Positions 34,165-45,078 of a DNA stretch of 64,000 bases are shown here, in pieces. The translations under genes were made by a program, and so were the position numbers. The notes beneath the pieces are model-generated. The model was not told the origin of the DNA, ran no database searches, and was given only the letters and a program-made list of their open reading frames with translations. Origin of the DNA: Takashimella koratensis (lineage: Eukaryota > Basidiomycota > Tremellomycetes > Trichosporonales > Tetragoniomycetaceae); NCBI GenBank assembly GCA_003116875.1, contig BCKT01000006.1, forward strand, positions 1,151,934 through 1,215,933, in the 5' to 3' direction. Within the stretch, counting starts at the first letter, position 1; each line of letters opens with the position of its first letter.

Positions 34165-36602
34165 TCATTCTTCCTTGACCACCTGCTTCGCGGGCGCTGC
34201 GGGCATCGCGGGCATCATAGGCATCATAACCCTTTTCACAATCCGGCCACCTACCGACGTCGACGTCGCGGTCGCCGTCAAGGTCGCCGAGACCGAGGGC
34301 GCCTTTGCCGTCTTCTTCGCGCCCAGTGCCAATGCCCTTCCCTGCGCCTTTACGCTTTTACCCACGCCCTTCCCTACACCCACTTTCATAATCTCAAACT
34401 TCCCCCAAGCTCCATAAACCTCTGCCCAGACTTTCTTTACCCCAGTCCCAACATTCGCACACTCCGTCCCGCCCTCATCTAGCCAAACCACCGGTCGGTC
34501 TGCACCAACCGCCGGTGAAATGGTCGGGACTTTGGGTGTCGACAGGACAAGGTGGTGGATGTGGTAAGTCATGTTGATATGAGAGAAGACGTGTGGGATC
34601 TTGCCGATCTCTCGGTGAGACGAGACCGATGTGTGTAGGTTCTCAGGGGTTAGGTCGAGGTAGGTCGACAAAGAGGATAGGGCGGCGTCTAGCCTGTCTT
34701 GTGGGGACGACGAGCCAGACAGGGGCGTTGTCGGCGGCTCAAATAGGCCAGCCAAGAGGCCTTGAACCAGATTTAGCGATACAGACTTCGACACATCCAA
34801 AGGGGCTCGGATCCCTGATCTCACCTTTTTCTGGCCGTTTTATAAACAACCAACGTCGAGTTCCATCCTCGGCCTTGTGTTCAGTAACACAAACCACCTC
34901 TTCTTCCTCTCTTGACGCCTTTTTCTCCTTGCGCATAGGGAACACGGCGACGCTTGGGATACGATCTGTCTCTGATGCCGAGGGGATGGGGGCGCAGAGC
35001 GTACACTGGTCAGAGTCGTCGTTGGGGCATCCGGAGAGCTAAAGAGTCGTGTTAGCACTTCGTTGCCTTGACCTAAACCTTGACATGGCCTCAACGCCTC
35101 GCGTCACTAATCCCCGTCAACTCACTTCTGAGAAAGCCTTACAAGCCGATTTCACTGGACACCCCCCGCAATCCGGTGAAACAGGTTTACAGACTTGACT
35201 CCCCAACTCCATCAATGCCTGATTCCAGTCCCCCGCTATGCCCTTTCTCCCTTCTTCACGAGGCAAGAGGTCGACCAAGTCCTCTGCAGCCGACCAGAGG
35301 AACTTTATAGTTGATGGCGCCGTTTGGGGCGCATGGATCGCCAAAAGGCGAGTGAGTAGGCGGTGGATATTTCCGTCGACCTAGGCAGACGAGTTCAGTA
35401 TATCACTTTGAGCATGTCCAACGCAGGTCATAACGACCTAGCTATTGGTGTCTCTGTACTCACTATAGGTGTGCGAACCCCGTAGGCCATGGAACAGATA
35501 GCACCGGCGGTGTACCGCCCAACCCCATCAATCTCCTTCTCCATCACCGCTGGGTCCGAGGGCAACCGACCTGTTAAAGGCAAATTACATCAGTTCTCTG
35601 CGAACACTAGCTAGCATTGTTCAAAGTACCTTTGTATTTGGGGTTACTCATGACCGTCTTAGCCCCCGCCAAGAGTGACCTAGCGCGGCGATAGTATCCG
35701 AGTCCACCTGAGACCGTCAGCTTCTTTCGCGTGAATGATCACTTGACTCAAAGTGGGAGAGAGGAGAGAGGACATACGCCACGCCGCATTGACTTCTTCG
35801 ATATCGGCTTTCGCGAGGTCTCCGATCGTAGGCCACTTTTCGATCCATCGTTGCCAGTACGCAATGACCGTCGCCACCTGAGTCTGTTGCAGCATCACCT
35901 CGCTCACTAGCGGGTCAGCCAGAGCTGGAAAAGATATACGGAAATGAGTCAAGGCTTACCCCAGATCTATCAGATTAAATTAGCTCTATCCTATGTACTC
36001 GAATAAAGATAGCTTGAACTCACTTCGTATGCGCGTTGTCCCTTCTCTTCTATACTAAGTGCTGGGTCATACTTCTTCCTCCATGGCATGCCTCGTTTCT
36101 CTCTACGACGAGTTCAGTCAACATTTGACTGATACACCGAGAGGGCAAAAGTGAGGGAGGGTGGAAGTGGGAAGGAGAGTGAAACCGATTAAGAGAGTCT
36201 TTCATCTCACCTGACATTTTCAAACCACGCGAGTAACTCTTCCTTCACTTTACCAACCCCTTGAACGGCGTGATACCCCAATTTATGAGCTCGTCGTACA
36301 CTCATCACATCCTCTATATCCACGATTCCCCCTTTCCCCTTCTCGCCTTGGTTCTCCTTCTTGACAGCTTTGTTCGTTATAGATCCCTTTGTCGCCCTGG
36401 GGGTCAACTTGGTTGAGGCTGTACTTGTCCGTGCGCGTTTGACAGGTCCCGACGACTGGCGTTTCGGTGGAATCGAAGCGGAACTGGTTGAATCGTATTC
36501 GTCGTCTCCAGATGAAGAAGAAGAGGAAGAGGAAGAGATGATGACGACTGATTCGTCATCGGATTCGGGAAGCTTGACCTTGCGAGGTCGTTTAGGTGGC
36601 AT
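34165..36602 (-). CDS. MYH1: A/G-specific adenine DNA glycosylase (MutY/MUTYH)
   Basis: Removes adenine mispaired with 8-oxoguanine in base-excision repair. Multi-exon - strand gene, start ATG at 36602, stop at 34165. The N-terminus (about 130 residues) is disordered with a nine-Ser run and basic patches (nuclear localisation likely). The catalytic core shows EKRGMPWRK, then [15 protein letters not shown] containing the catalytic Glu, the helix-hairpin-helix region with VDGNIHRLL near the catalytic Asp, and a complete [4Fe-4S] site [17 protein letters not shown] (Cys spacing 6-2-5). The C-terminal NUDIX-like 8-oxoG recognition domain follows ([38 protein letters not shown]). The last ~60 residues are a Lys/Ala/Met-rich tail. 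An upstream in-frame ATG at 36719 lies only ~10 bp from a TATATAT box, so the downstream start is preferred. Divergent with the ferric reductase. Confidence 0.93.
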
Positions 36603-37203
36603 TGGGCCTAGGCGAAGAAGTGAAGAGAGACTGAGACTGAGAGATGGAGAAAAATCGTCAACAAATACCTCGATATTTACAGGCCGCGTGCTGATCAGGA
36701 CAAATCGCGTCGCGTGCATCTGTAAATGAATATATATCGGTAGCGACACGTAGCATTAGCAGCAACGTTTCTTAGTAATAATAGCCAGGATTACCGTGCC
36801 TGAGAGGCCTTTGTTAATCGCGCAGAAGGTTGCGCCAATATGGAGGATATAATGACGTGTACAGCAACATACCTGCTTATCACCGACAAATGAGATGGCC
36901 CCCTGGATTTTCAAGATTGACGAGTCCGGAGCCGTGTCAGTTTGTCTGTTCACTCACAGCCTCTGCCCAAGGGTCACCCCCTACCACCTCCCCTCCTCCC
37001 CTCCTCCCCTCCTCCCTTCTCCTCATCTCATCTGTTCTAATCACCCCTCATCTTCTCTCTCCCCAGCGGACATGCCCCTCACGCTCGCCATCTCCGCCCG
37101 CTTCTCGTCCTCACCCGCTGCACGGTAATTCGAACATTTGCACACAATTCTTTCTCCTTGTCTCTCACTTGCTCGTCAGTCCGGCTCAACATCAGCTTCG
37201 ACC
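36603..37203. promoter_or_regulatory. Divergent promoter between MYH1 and the ferric reductase
   Basis: A TATATAT box for MYH1 (- strand) sits at about 36728-36736, ~130 nt from its ATG. On the ferric reductase side there is GATATAAT near 36846 and a GATA-factor-like site (CTTATCA on +, TGATAAG on -) at 36876-36882. This fits the HGATAR consensus used by fungal iron-responsive GATA repressors, but a single site is weak evidence. The leader contains CTCCCCTCCTC repeats (36986-37020). Confidence 0.45.
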
Positions 37204-39614
37204 ATGGTTTCTCCCGAGGTCTTGCGTGAGGTGGTCGCGCGGGAACTGCCTGTCATCCCTGCCGATCTGCAGGTATACAAGTGAGCTTGGAGTTTGACGT
37301 TGACTAGCCTCCTTGTCGTTGTCAAGCCGTTATCTGCTCGTCATTCCATTCCCTCTTCTCCCTCTTCTCCCTCTTCTCCCTCCTCCCTCCTCCCTCCTCC
37401 CTCCTCCCTCCTCCCTCCTCCCTCCTCCCTCCTCCCTCCTCCCTCCTCCCTCCTCCCTCCTCCCTCCTCCCTGCCCACATCGCTAACACCTTTTCCACCC
37501 TTGTTCAGCTCGTATACTGTCGACCCACAATGGCAGATCAAATTCACCATTATCTGGACCTCTGTCCTTGCATTTTCCACCCTCTGTTCTATCCCCTACC
37601 TTATCCGAGCAGCTCGACGGGGTCGCCTCTACTCTGGATTAGTCATTGCCGAATCCTCCACTCGCTCCCCAACTCCTTCCGAGAAAACAAGCAACTCCAC
37701 GGTCGCAACTGTTGGACCGGGTACCTCTACCGGCTCGAACCGAGGTGTCGCTTCTCGAGCCCTTGGCGCAATCATGGCGATTTACCAGTCCTTGTCACTC
37801 TGGACACTCCCTATGCCCAGCGTAGGGTGGTTGAGAGGCCAAGTCGCAGATTGTTGTAGGAAGAGCTACTTTTCCCTCGGTATTGGACAGATCGCTATCG
37901 TGCTAGCGTACGCAGCAACGGTCGTCGCTTGTTTCACAGTGGGCGCGGAATTGACCCAGAACAGTAATCGACCTGGTGAGTTGTTTCCCAAGTTGTCTCA
38001 AGTAGTGGTACCCTAGACTATTTTAAATTCCTGTACTGATCACTGCTTCCCCTTGACTCAGGCTTCATTGCGCTATCTCAACTACCCGTGATTGTTCTAC
38101 TCTCTCTCAAATCCCCTCTGCCCTTCCCAATCTTCCTCCCTTCTCTCAGCTACGAGCACTACAACTTTCTTCATCGTTGGGCGGGTCGGATCATGTTTCT
38201 CGCCGCGACAGTTCACGGCGGGATGTGGTTACACCAATTCATCACTCTCCACGAAATGGATGAAGTTTACGCGGACAAGACGATTCGAGGAATGATCACC
38301 TACGCCATGTTGTGTATGATCGTGATCACTTCACTTAAACCTATTCGACGACGATTCTATCAAATCTTTTGGGTAGCTCATTTCATCTTCTTCACTGGAT
38401 TCTTCGCTGCGATCTCGTATCATACCCCTTACTCTCGACCTTGGATCTACCCTTGCGTCGCGGTATACGCCTACGACCATTTCGTTCGACTTTTACGGTA
38501 CAGGATCAAAGACGCGACTATTGTCCCTGTTGACGAATCAATGACGATGATTCATATCCCGCACTGCGACAACGGTTGGTTACCTACTCAACACGTCTTT
38601 ATCCGCGTCATCGCTCCCGGGTCAGGGATATTCGAATCGCATCCGTTCACAATCACCAACGCACCGACGACGGCGTTCTGCGCGAGTCCGAGGGGGATTA
38701 TACTCTATGCCAAGGTAGCAGGCGACTGGACGCGCAAGGTTCATGCGCTGGCCAGTGAGGGGAACGGTTCAGGCTTGGGGTTGGATAACGAGGAACGACG
38801 TGGGTTCCTCCGTGCCGAGGAGAACGGCAATGGCGACCTCGAGGGCGAGGGCGAAGGCGACGCCGAGGTGCAGGAGAAGGCAAAGTACGGCCTCGACCAC
38901 CCAGGCCGACGCGTAACCGTTGTCATCGACGGACCATACGGCGGGCTCAAGCTCGACCTCGGCAAATACGAAAACGTTCTCCTCGTAGCTGGCGGGAGTG
39001 GGGTCACCTATATCCTTGGAGCAATCGAGGAGGCATTGAGGTGTAAAGAGGCCGGCTATGGACCGAGGAATATCGACGTCGCTTGGGTCGTTAGGGATTT
39101 ATGTGAGTGAACTGGGGTTCTTCATTCGCCTACCGCGAAGAAATATTTGCTTGATTCTTTTCTCTTTCACTCAACTGCCTTGGATCTTATGACGACCTGC
39201 TAACCTATGTCTTCAGCTACGATTGAGACCCTTGCGCCTACTTTATCGCATTTACACGCTCTCTCTACTCGACTAGGTATTACCCTCTCTTTACACCTTT
39301 ACCTAACCAACCCATCTCTTCCTCTTCCTCCTTTACCTTCCACTTTACCTTCTTCGGAACTTGGCACTTCTCTTTCCCCCTTCCGTCCTGAGGTCGCCCA
39401 ACTCGTACGGGAAGCACTCCCTCCCCCGTCCGTCACTGAGATCGAAGAAGGAGGTGACGAAACTACTCGATCGAGACATGGTGGTCTCGCCGTGATCGCT
39501 GCGGGTCCAGAGGGTCTGGTCATAGAGGCTAAAAACGCAGTAGCCGGGTTGACAGTAGCCGGAAGAGTAAGAGCAGGTGGGATAGGGTTCCATGCAGAGG
39601 TTTATGCGTTGTAG
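37204..39614 (+). CDS. Ferric-chelate reductase (FRE-type flavocytochrome)
   Basis: Plasma-membrane flavocytochrome that passes electrons from NADPH through FAD and two hemes to extracellular Fe(III) or Cu(II). Exons 37204-37280, 37509-37975, 38062-39102 and 39217-39614 give 660 aa. A membrane helix at about residues 35-55 (FTIIWTSVLAFSTLCSIPYLI) is followed by the ferric reductase transmembrane core. Heme histidines are visible in NFLHRWAGRIMFLAATVHGGMWLH and in WVAHFIFFTGFFAAISYH, the usual bis-heme spacing. FAD-binding shows HPFTITNAP and the NADPH part shows GPYGG and VAGGSGVTYILG. Near the C-terminus the normal Cys-Gly-Pro is replaced by Ala-Gly-Pro (VIAAGPEGL). An acidic Gly/Glu insertion sits between the FAD and NAD parts (about residues 400-440). 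Intron 1 contains a heptamer microsatellite. No multicopper oxidase or permease lies nearby. Confidence 0.92.
37377..37472 (+). repeat. Heptanucleotide microsatellite (TCCTCCC)n in intron 1 of the ferric reductase
   Basis: About 13 nearly perfect 7-bp units, preceded by three 9-bp CCCTCTTCT units from about 37351. The whole lies inside the 228-nt first intron, just upstream of its acceptor, where it forms an extended polypyrimidine tract. Confidence 0.9.
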
Positions 39615-40170
39615 GGAGGTGTAAGGACCGGGACAGAGAAAGCAGGAGGGGAGGTATATCTTGTATCCTTAGACTATGCACGAGAATCATCGATTGGTTC
39701 ATGCCCGTTTCTCAGTGTCTTCACTAATCATAAAGACACAGCCGCCTAAGACCGGCGGTATCCTACTCGATCGAGTGACTTACTTATCTGATATCCGTGC
39801 AATTCACACATGGCCAGAGTCACTCGTGAGCCCAGATGATCAGAACAACTTCGATCTGAGATGGAGATATATCGATACTCAGAGTGCATATGAGACCATG
39901 TTCATGTCTTACCTAATTGAGAAATGGTCCTACCAAATTTAGTCTTGACTTTGAGAAAATGGGTACGGGTACTCCCTTTATCAAGACAAGATCCGTCGCA
40001 TGTCATTGTCATACCCTCCATCCGCCACCGTCTGTTGATACCTTCTGCGATCCTGCCTTCCCCAGGAGTGTCGTACATCTTCCGTCGTCTGTCATTCGTC
40101 ATCCGTCATCCGTTGTCCATCGGCCATCGCCCGTCGCCCGTCGGTCATCCATAGTCAAAACCCATACCGC
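39615..40170. other. Convergent spacer between ferric reductase and GPD
   Basis: The 556-bp region between two 3' ends holds no gene. Near 40085-40150 there are degenerate repeats of the CGTCATC/CGCCCGT type on +, in the 3' flank of the GPD gene. Confidence 0.4.
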
Positions 40171-42233
40171 CTAAATATCCTCTGTAAGTTTCTCCACCGG
40201 CACTCCTTCCCATGAGATCCGATAAACCTTGTCGAACAAAGGATACCCCTCGATCCTATTTCGAGCTTTGAGAAAGTTGTGCACGTCTTTAGCCTGGTAC
40301 CGCACCAGTATAGCACAAAACCAGTCAGCATAATGTCGACCTGAGGGGGGTAGGTTGTGATGAGGACCCGGAGACTAACCGTGTGGATCCCTTGGAGCTC
40401 TGGAGAGGCGTTAGCATGGATTCCAAGCTGGTCTCTTATTCAACAGGAGAAAGAATCGACTCACTCTGCCCGCCAAGCATCTCCTTCTCGAGTTGGTCAA
40501 ATGGCTAATCACACAGTCTAGTCAGCTCGTCCCCGCGTACTCTCAACACTCCAACACAGTCCAACCAGACCCTTACTCACTTTTCTCTCAGTCACATACG
40601 CCGCAGCGCACTTATGGTTCCTGCCTCCCAGACCTAAATCGTCAAATTCAGCTCTATCTCCACCGGCCCTATCTCCTCTTCCAACACCTTATATTTCCCT
40701 CAACTCACAGGACGTGATGAGATCAGCGACTCCGGCGCTCTCTTTGAGGAACGTCTCAGCTTTGACGTTGTCGAAGAATTCGAGACAAAAAGTCTTCATC
40801 TCCAGCAAACCGATACGCATAATTGCGGCTATGTAGACGTAAGGAGTCAGCAGTTGTGTCTACATATGACTCGTTGCTTGTAAGATCATATAGTCGCGGG
40901 ATTTGTAGTAAAACCTCGGCATGGTATGCGAAATCACACCTTGACTCACCTTTCGAGTTGTTACCGTAACCGAGACCGTCTGAGAATCCTGCAGCGACAG
41001 CGACAACGTTCTTCAACCCTCCACCAAGCGAGACACCTGCGACCTAGCACAAAATCAACTCTGATCTCTCTGCCGTCCTCCCCTCATCTCATTCTCCACC
41101 TGACCCCATGAACCGTACTCACATCGTCGATGATCTGCACCCTAAAGTTCGGTGTAGCTATCCACGTGCTCGTCAGCTCAAACCCCATACCCTTTTACTA
41201 CACAAGCCGCCATGTGACCTACTAAACAACTTTTGCCACATCTTCCCATCTTCTTCGTTCCTATACCCGATCGTAGTCTCGCTAAACCTATCCATGGCTA
41301 CCTCTTGGGCAATATTCGCCCCGCTCAAGGCCGAGCATGAGATTCCAAGTCGGGATTCGATGACGTCGGCGAAGATGTGGATGTCGGCGCCGTGTACGTC
41401 GACGCCCTGAGAATATGAGTATAGGATGAGAGGAAAGTGAGGAGCAGGATGTGATGAGAGCTGGTACAGGGCACAGGAAGAGGAGAAGATGGGAGTGAGG
41501 GTGTGCTTGACTTAGGCCTCACCTTGATGAGAGAGATAGCCTTGGCAGATTTGTCGACCTTGCCCTCGAGCTGGTCAAGGGTCTTCGGCAAGACTGTGCC
41601 TGTCAGCACGGTAACACCACACATCGTTCGCGAAGTGTCCACCACTCGACCTATGCTGTACCCATTTCTAACCCTGAGCGCTACTCACACTGGTGCGGCA
41701 TGACAAAGACCAACGCTGTCGCGCCCTCTACCGCCTTGGCGATATCAGGTATAGCCACCACGTTCTCCGACAACTGGATATCGGGCAAGTATTTTTGATT
41801 GATATGCGTGGTGTTGATGATCTCGGTGAGCTTCTTGCCTTCAAACTGGGGATTATCAGCTCCGTACGAGGATAGATAGCTTGGCGTGAGAGCCGGATGG
41901 GGTAGATGGTGAGAGTGTCGTGAGAGTTTGTAAGGATGGAGAAGACGAGTCACTTGCCTCTTCTTCAAAGACCCAGACGGGGAGTCGGGAGTCGAAGACG
42001 TCAGAGTGCTTGGTGACGTTTCGACCAGCGAGCCGGGCGATCGCGGTGCCCCTGTGGATGAGTGGGAGTCTCGACGAGGGGGCCGTACAAAGTTTCTCAA
42101 AAAGAGGAGGAAGAGGAGGAGGAGGAGGCGGTCAAGGCGTGGGGAGAGAAGTGCTTTACTGAGAGAACAGCCATAGCTCAACTCGAACTCACCAGTTGCC
42201 TGACCCAATGATGGCGACTTTCTCTTTACCCAT
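40171..42233 (-). CDS. GPD1: NAD-dependent glycerol-3-phosphate dehydrogenase
   Basis: Reduces dihydroxyacetone phosphate to glycerol-3-phosphate with NADH, for glycerol synthesis, osmotic response and lipid precursors. The start ATG at 42233 begins [19 protein letters not shown], the NAD-binding GxGxxG. Many short exons on - follow. Recognisable blocks: [100 protein letters not shown] (containing the catalytic Lys), [10 protein letters not shown] and [17 protein letters not shown]. It ends [10 protein letters not shown] at 40171. There is no N-terminal PTS2-like extension before MGKEKVAII, so a cytosolic enzyme is expected rather than the peroxisome-shuttling type of S. cerevisiae Gpd1. Upstream neighbour on the same strand is FBP1, which is glycolysis/gluconeogenesis-related but separated by about 1 kb. 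Confidence 0.94.
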
Positions 42234-43190
42234 GACGGAGGAGTAAGACAGAGTGCGGGAGGGTATGGTTGTGCAGGAGCCAGTCGGGAGTGGGCGGGAG
42301 CGTATGAGAGGTAGTGAGAGGGGGAAGGAGTGGAGCAGAGGATGATGTGCTCTGTGAAGGTGTGCCCGAAGACAGGAAGTGGGTAAAGAGATGAAGGACG
42401 GAATGGTGAAGTGAGGGTAGTGGGTGGATTCTTGGGGATGAGGAGATGATGGACGGCGGCGGTAATAGCAGTAAACGGTTGGTTCAACCTCCTCCAACCT
42501 CCAACCTCCACCCGGATCCGATCTCACCCCACGCCGCCCCTCTCCGGCTGCCCCAAAGCATCACACGGCCACCGCCAGCCTCAGCCTCAGCCTCGGGTCG
42601 CAACCTTGTCCCCTCGCATATGGCTATGGGGTCATCTGCACACTGTACATGGTAGTCGAGTACACGTGCTTAGTAGCCCACGGTACCCTCACCCACTCAC
42701 ACCCACCCACCGACTCAACCATACTGTAACCATCGCCCACCATGCACCCAACTGCATCAGCTGACCGCGCTCCTCCGGCGGCATCCTATCGGCAACGACA
42801 CGACCCCACGACCCTACGACCCCTCCTACCCTCCTACCCCCCATCCTGAGACCCGAAGCCATGATGTCAAGCCTCAAGCCTACTAGTATACATGCATGCA
42901 TATAGACACTGGTTGCTCGTTCAACAAGGAAGGAGGCAAAGGGGACAGTCGCCCATGACCATCACGTCACTCCCACCCTGGCTCCGGCGGGTCCAGCAAG
43001 CGAGCGATGGCCGCAATCGTCATTGAGAAAACCCCGCACAAAATCCTGAATGAAAGAACAACCAACGCTACGCTACATTGCAGTCCATCGACGACGCCAG
43101 AAAAACAACACCTAATGAGCTCATACCCCTCCCCATGCTTGACGTGAAGTGCTTTGAATTTTTTTTACACCGCCCAGCCCACCCTAGGGA
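42234..43190 (-). promoter_or_regulatory. GPD promoter region
   Basis: About 960 bp with no gene. It includes CCTCCAACCTCC repeats near 42486-42510 and a C/A-rich stretch with CCTACGACCCCTCC-like repeats at 42795-42845. A TATAG-like ATGCATATAGAC lies near 42895-42905. I saw no decisive stress-response elements. Confidence 0.35.
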
Positions 43191-43207
43191 CCCCCCCCCC
43201 CCCCCCC
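43191..43207 (-). repeat. Poly(G) tract (sense) 18 nt after the FBP1 stop
   Basis: Seventeen C on +, poly(G) in the FBP1 mRNA. It starts 18 nt after the TAA at 43228-43226. Confidence 0.92.
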
Positions 43208-43225
43208 AACTTCCCCTGGCACCGT

Positions 43226-44408
43226 TTACCACGGCTTGGGGCCGTCGTATGCGGCGTAGAACTTTTGCACGTCCTCGACGTCCTCCTTGCTGCCGAGGAA
43301 GACTGGGCATCGACCGTGAATGGACTTTGGGATGACGTCGAGGATCCTCTGAGTTCCCGTCGTGGCGAGGCCTCCAGCCTGCTCGGTGAGGAACGCCATG
43401 GGGAAGGCCTCGTAGAGAATCCTGAGCTTTCCGTCCTTGCTCTTCTTGTCGTCTGGGTAACCAAAGATACCTCCGTAGAGCAGGGTACGGTGAACGTCGG
43501 CGACCATGGATCCAATGTACCTCGCACTGTAGGGCTTGCCGTTGGCTGGGTACTTGATCGACTCGAGGTACTGAGTCGTCGGTGGGTAAAAGTGGAGCGA
43601 GTTACCCTCGTTGAAAGAGTAAATCTTGCCACGGGATGGGATCTTGATGTCCGGGTGAGTAAGGATGAACTCGCCAAGGGACTCGTCGAGAGTGAAACCG
43701 TCGACACCTTGGCCAGTGGAGAGGACAAGGTTGCACGAGGAACCGTACATGGTGTAACCGGCAGCGACCATCTCCTTACCGGGGCGGAGAACGTCCTCGA
43801 CGCCACCAGACGAGCCCTCCTTCTGTGTTGTGTCAGCGGGGGGTAAAGTGGAGGGTGGAGAGCGAAGGAAAGATCAATCACGTACCACCTTGTAGACACC
43901 GAAGATGGTGCCGACGTTGACACCGGCGTCAATGTTGGAGCTGCCGTCGAGGGGGTCGAAGACGACGCAGCTGTAGGCGAGGGTGGGAATTACAGTCAGC
44001 GATGGTACACTTGGCTTGATACCATTGTACGATCCACACTCACTAAGAGCCCTTGGTGCCCTTGACGATAATCGCCTCGTCGACCTCCTCGCTGACCATG
44101 ACGCTGCACTTGCCGGATGCACGGAGAGCGTTGACCATGATATCGTTTGACAAAACATCGAGTTTCTTTTGGTCCTCACCCTGGACGTTGGACGCGCCCG
44201 CCAGACCGACGAGGTTGATCAGTCGAGCCTTGCGGACGTTGGAGGCAATGTACTTGGAAGTGACCTGGATACCGATCAGGAGCATGGTCAGGTCGCCAGT
44301 AGCGTTGACGCCGAGCTCGAGCTGACGAGAGAGAATGTGACGCGTGAGCGTGATGAGGTCCGTCGCGGGGGGCTCGAGCTCGTGAGCGGCGTTGGTAGGG
44401 TTCGACAT
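43226..44408 (-). CDS. FBP1: Fructose-1,6-bisphosphatase
   Basis: Hydrolyses fructose-1,6-bisphosphate to fructose-6-phosphate, the committed gluconeogenic step in the cytosol. Three exons (44408-44044, 43970-43886, 43822-43226) give 348 aa, normal for the family. Metal and catalytic block: [16 protein letters not shown], with the preceding VSEEVDEAI. Substrate block: [10 protein letters not shown] and [16 protein letters not shown]-terminal [17 protein letters not shown] and [11 protein letters not shown]. The N-terminus begins MSNPTNAAH, so the residue after Met is Ser, not the Pro that serves as a GID-ligase degron in S. cerevisiae Fbp1. The leader has a GGT/ACC triplet repeat and the 3' flank a poly(G) tract. 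Confidence 0.97.
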
Positions 44409-44410
44409 TG

Positions 44411-44465
44411 TGGTGGTGCTGGTGGTGGTGGTGGTGGTGGTGGTGGTGGTGGTGGTGGTGGTGGG
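44411..44465. repeat. (GGT)n/(ACC)n triplet repeat in the FBP1 leader, with ambiguous base
   Basis: About 17 GGT units on +, interrupted once (GCT at 44418-44420), immediately upstream of the FBP1 ATG. In mRNA it reads (ACC)n. An N at 44466 marks an unresolved base at the repeat edge. Confidence 0.93.
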
Positions 44466-44471
44466 NGGGGT

Positions 44472-45078
44472 GTGAGTCGAGGTAAGTGGGGTGGGGGTAG
44501 TGGTGGATGAATGGATGGACAGTGGAGAGTGAAGAAGAGGAAGAAGACGATGCGAGGGTGGAAAGAAAACACTGATAAACCGGCAATTGACGGCGGTCCG
44601 TCCAAAGCTCACCCATCTATCCAGCCAGGCAGGCAAAACGATATGACACGCATACGCTATGACGACGGATCTGGACTCGTCTTGGCCGCGACGCGGACCG
44701 ACCGGGAGCGGCAGGCGGGGGCGAAAGGAAAGGGCAAGGGGCAAGGGGCCAGAAGGGCGGGGGCAGGGTACGGACCAATGTCCGCTCCTGGATGCTACGG
44801 TGGATTATGCTACGGTGGATTCTCCTCGGCGAGCCCGGGCCGGTGGATGAGGATCCCCTCCGCTCGGATTTCATCGGCCTCGGCAGCCGTCACCTACCCG
44901 CCCCATGGGGAGATCCCTCGTCCATCCAGAGTACTGGTCCATCCATGGCTAGATACATATCTACATGTCCAAGTACTGCATGTCCCGTCCCCACCCAGCT
45001 GGCGAACACACATGCATATCTCCCCCCAACGAACTCCTAACGCTTCCGAGACGGGCGGCATCGGGACCCCCTTACTGC
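44472..45078 (-). promoter_or_regulatory. FBP1 promoter and NUDCD1 3' flank
   Basis: About 600 bp without a supportable gene. A 193-codon open frame on + (44511-45092) is compositional and overlaps the NUDCD1 3' end. A short direct repeat CTACGGTGGATTxTGCTACGGTGGATT lies near 44797-44823. Confidence 0.35.

Noticed and set aside
36603..36719. Upstream in-frame ATG of MYH1 giving a possible mitochondrial leader (MHATRFVLISTR)
   Set aside because: The ATG lies within about 10 bp of a TATATAT box, so it is probably not in the mRNA. The downstream ATG at 36602 is preferred, although an alternative upstream transcription start could revive this idea.
20764..42233. Secondary-metabolite or nutrient-utilisation gene cluster
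   Set aside because: The HAD array, glycosyltransferase, MYH1, ferric reductase and GPD share no pathway logic, and no transporter or pathway-specific regulator lies among them.
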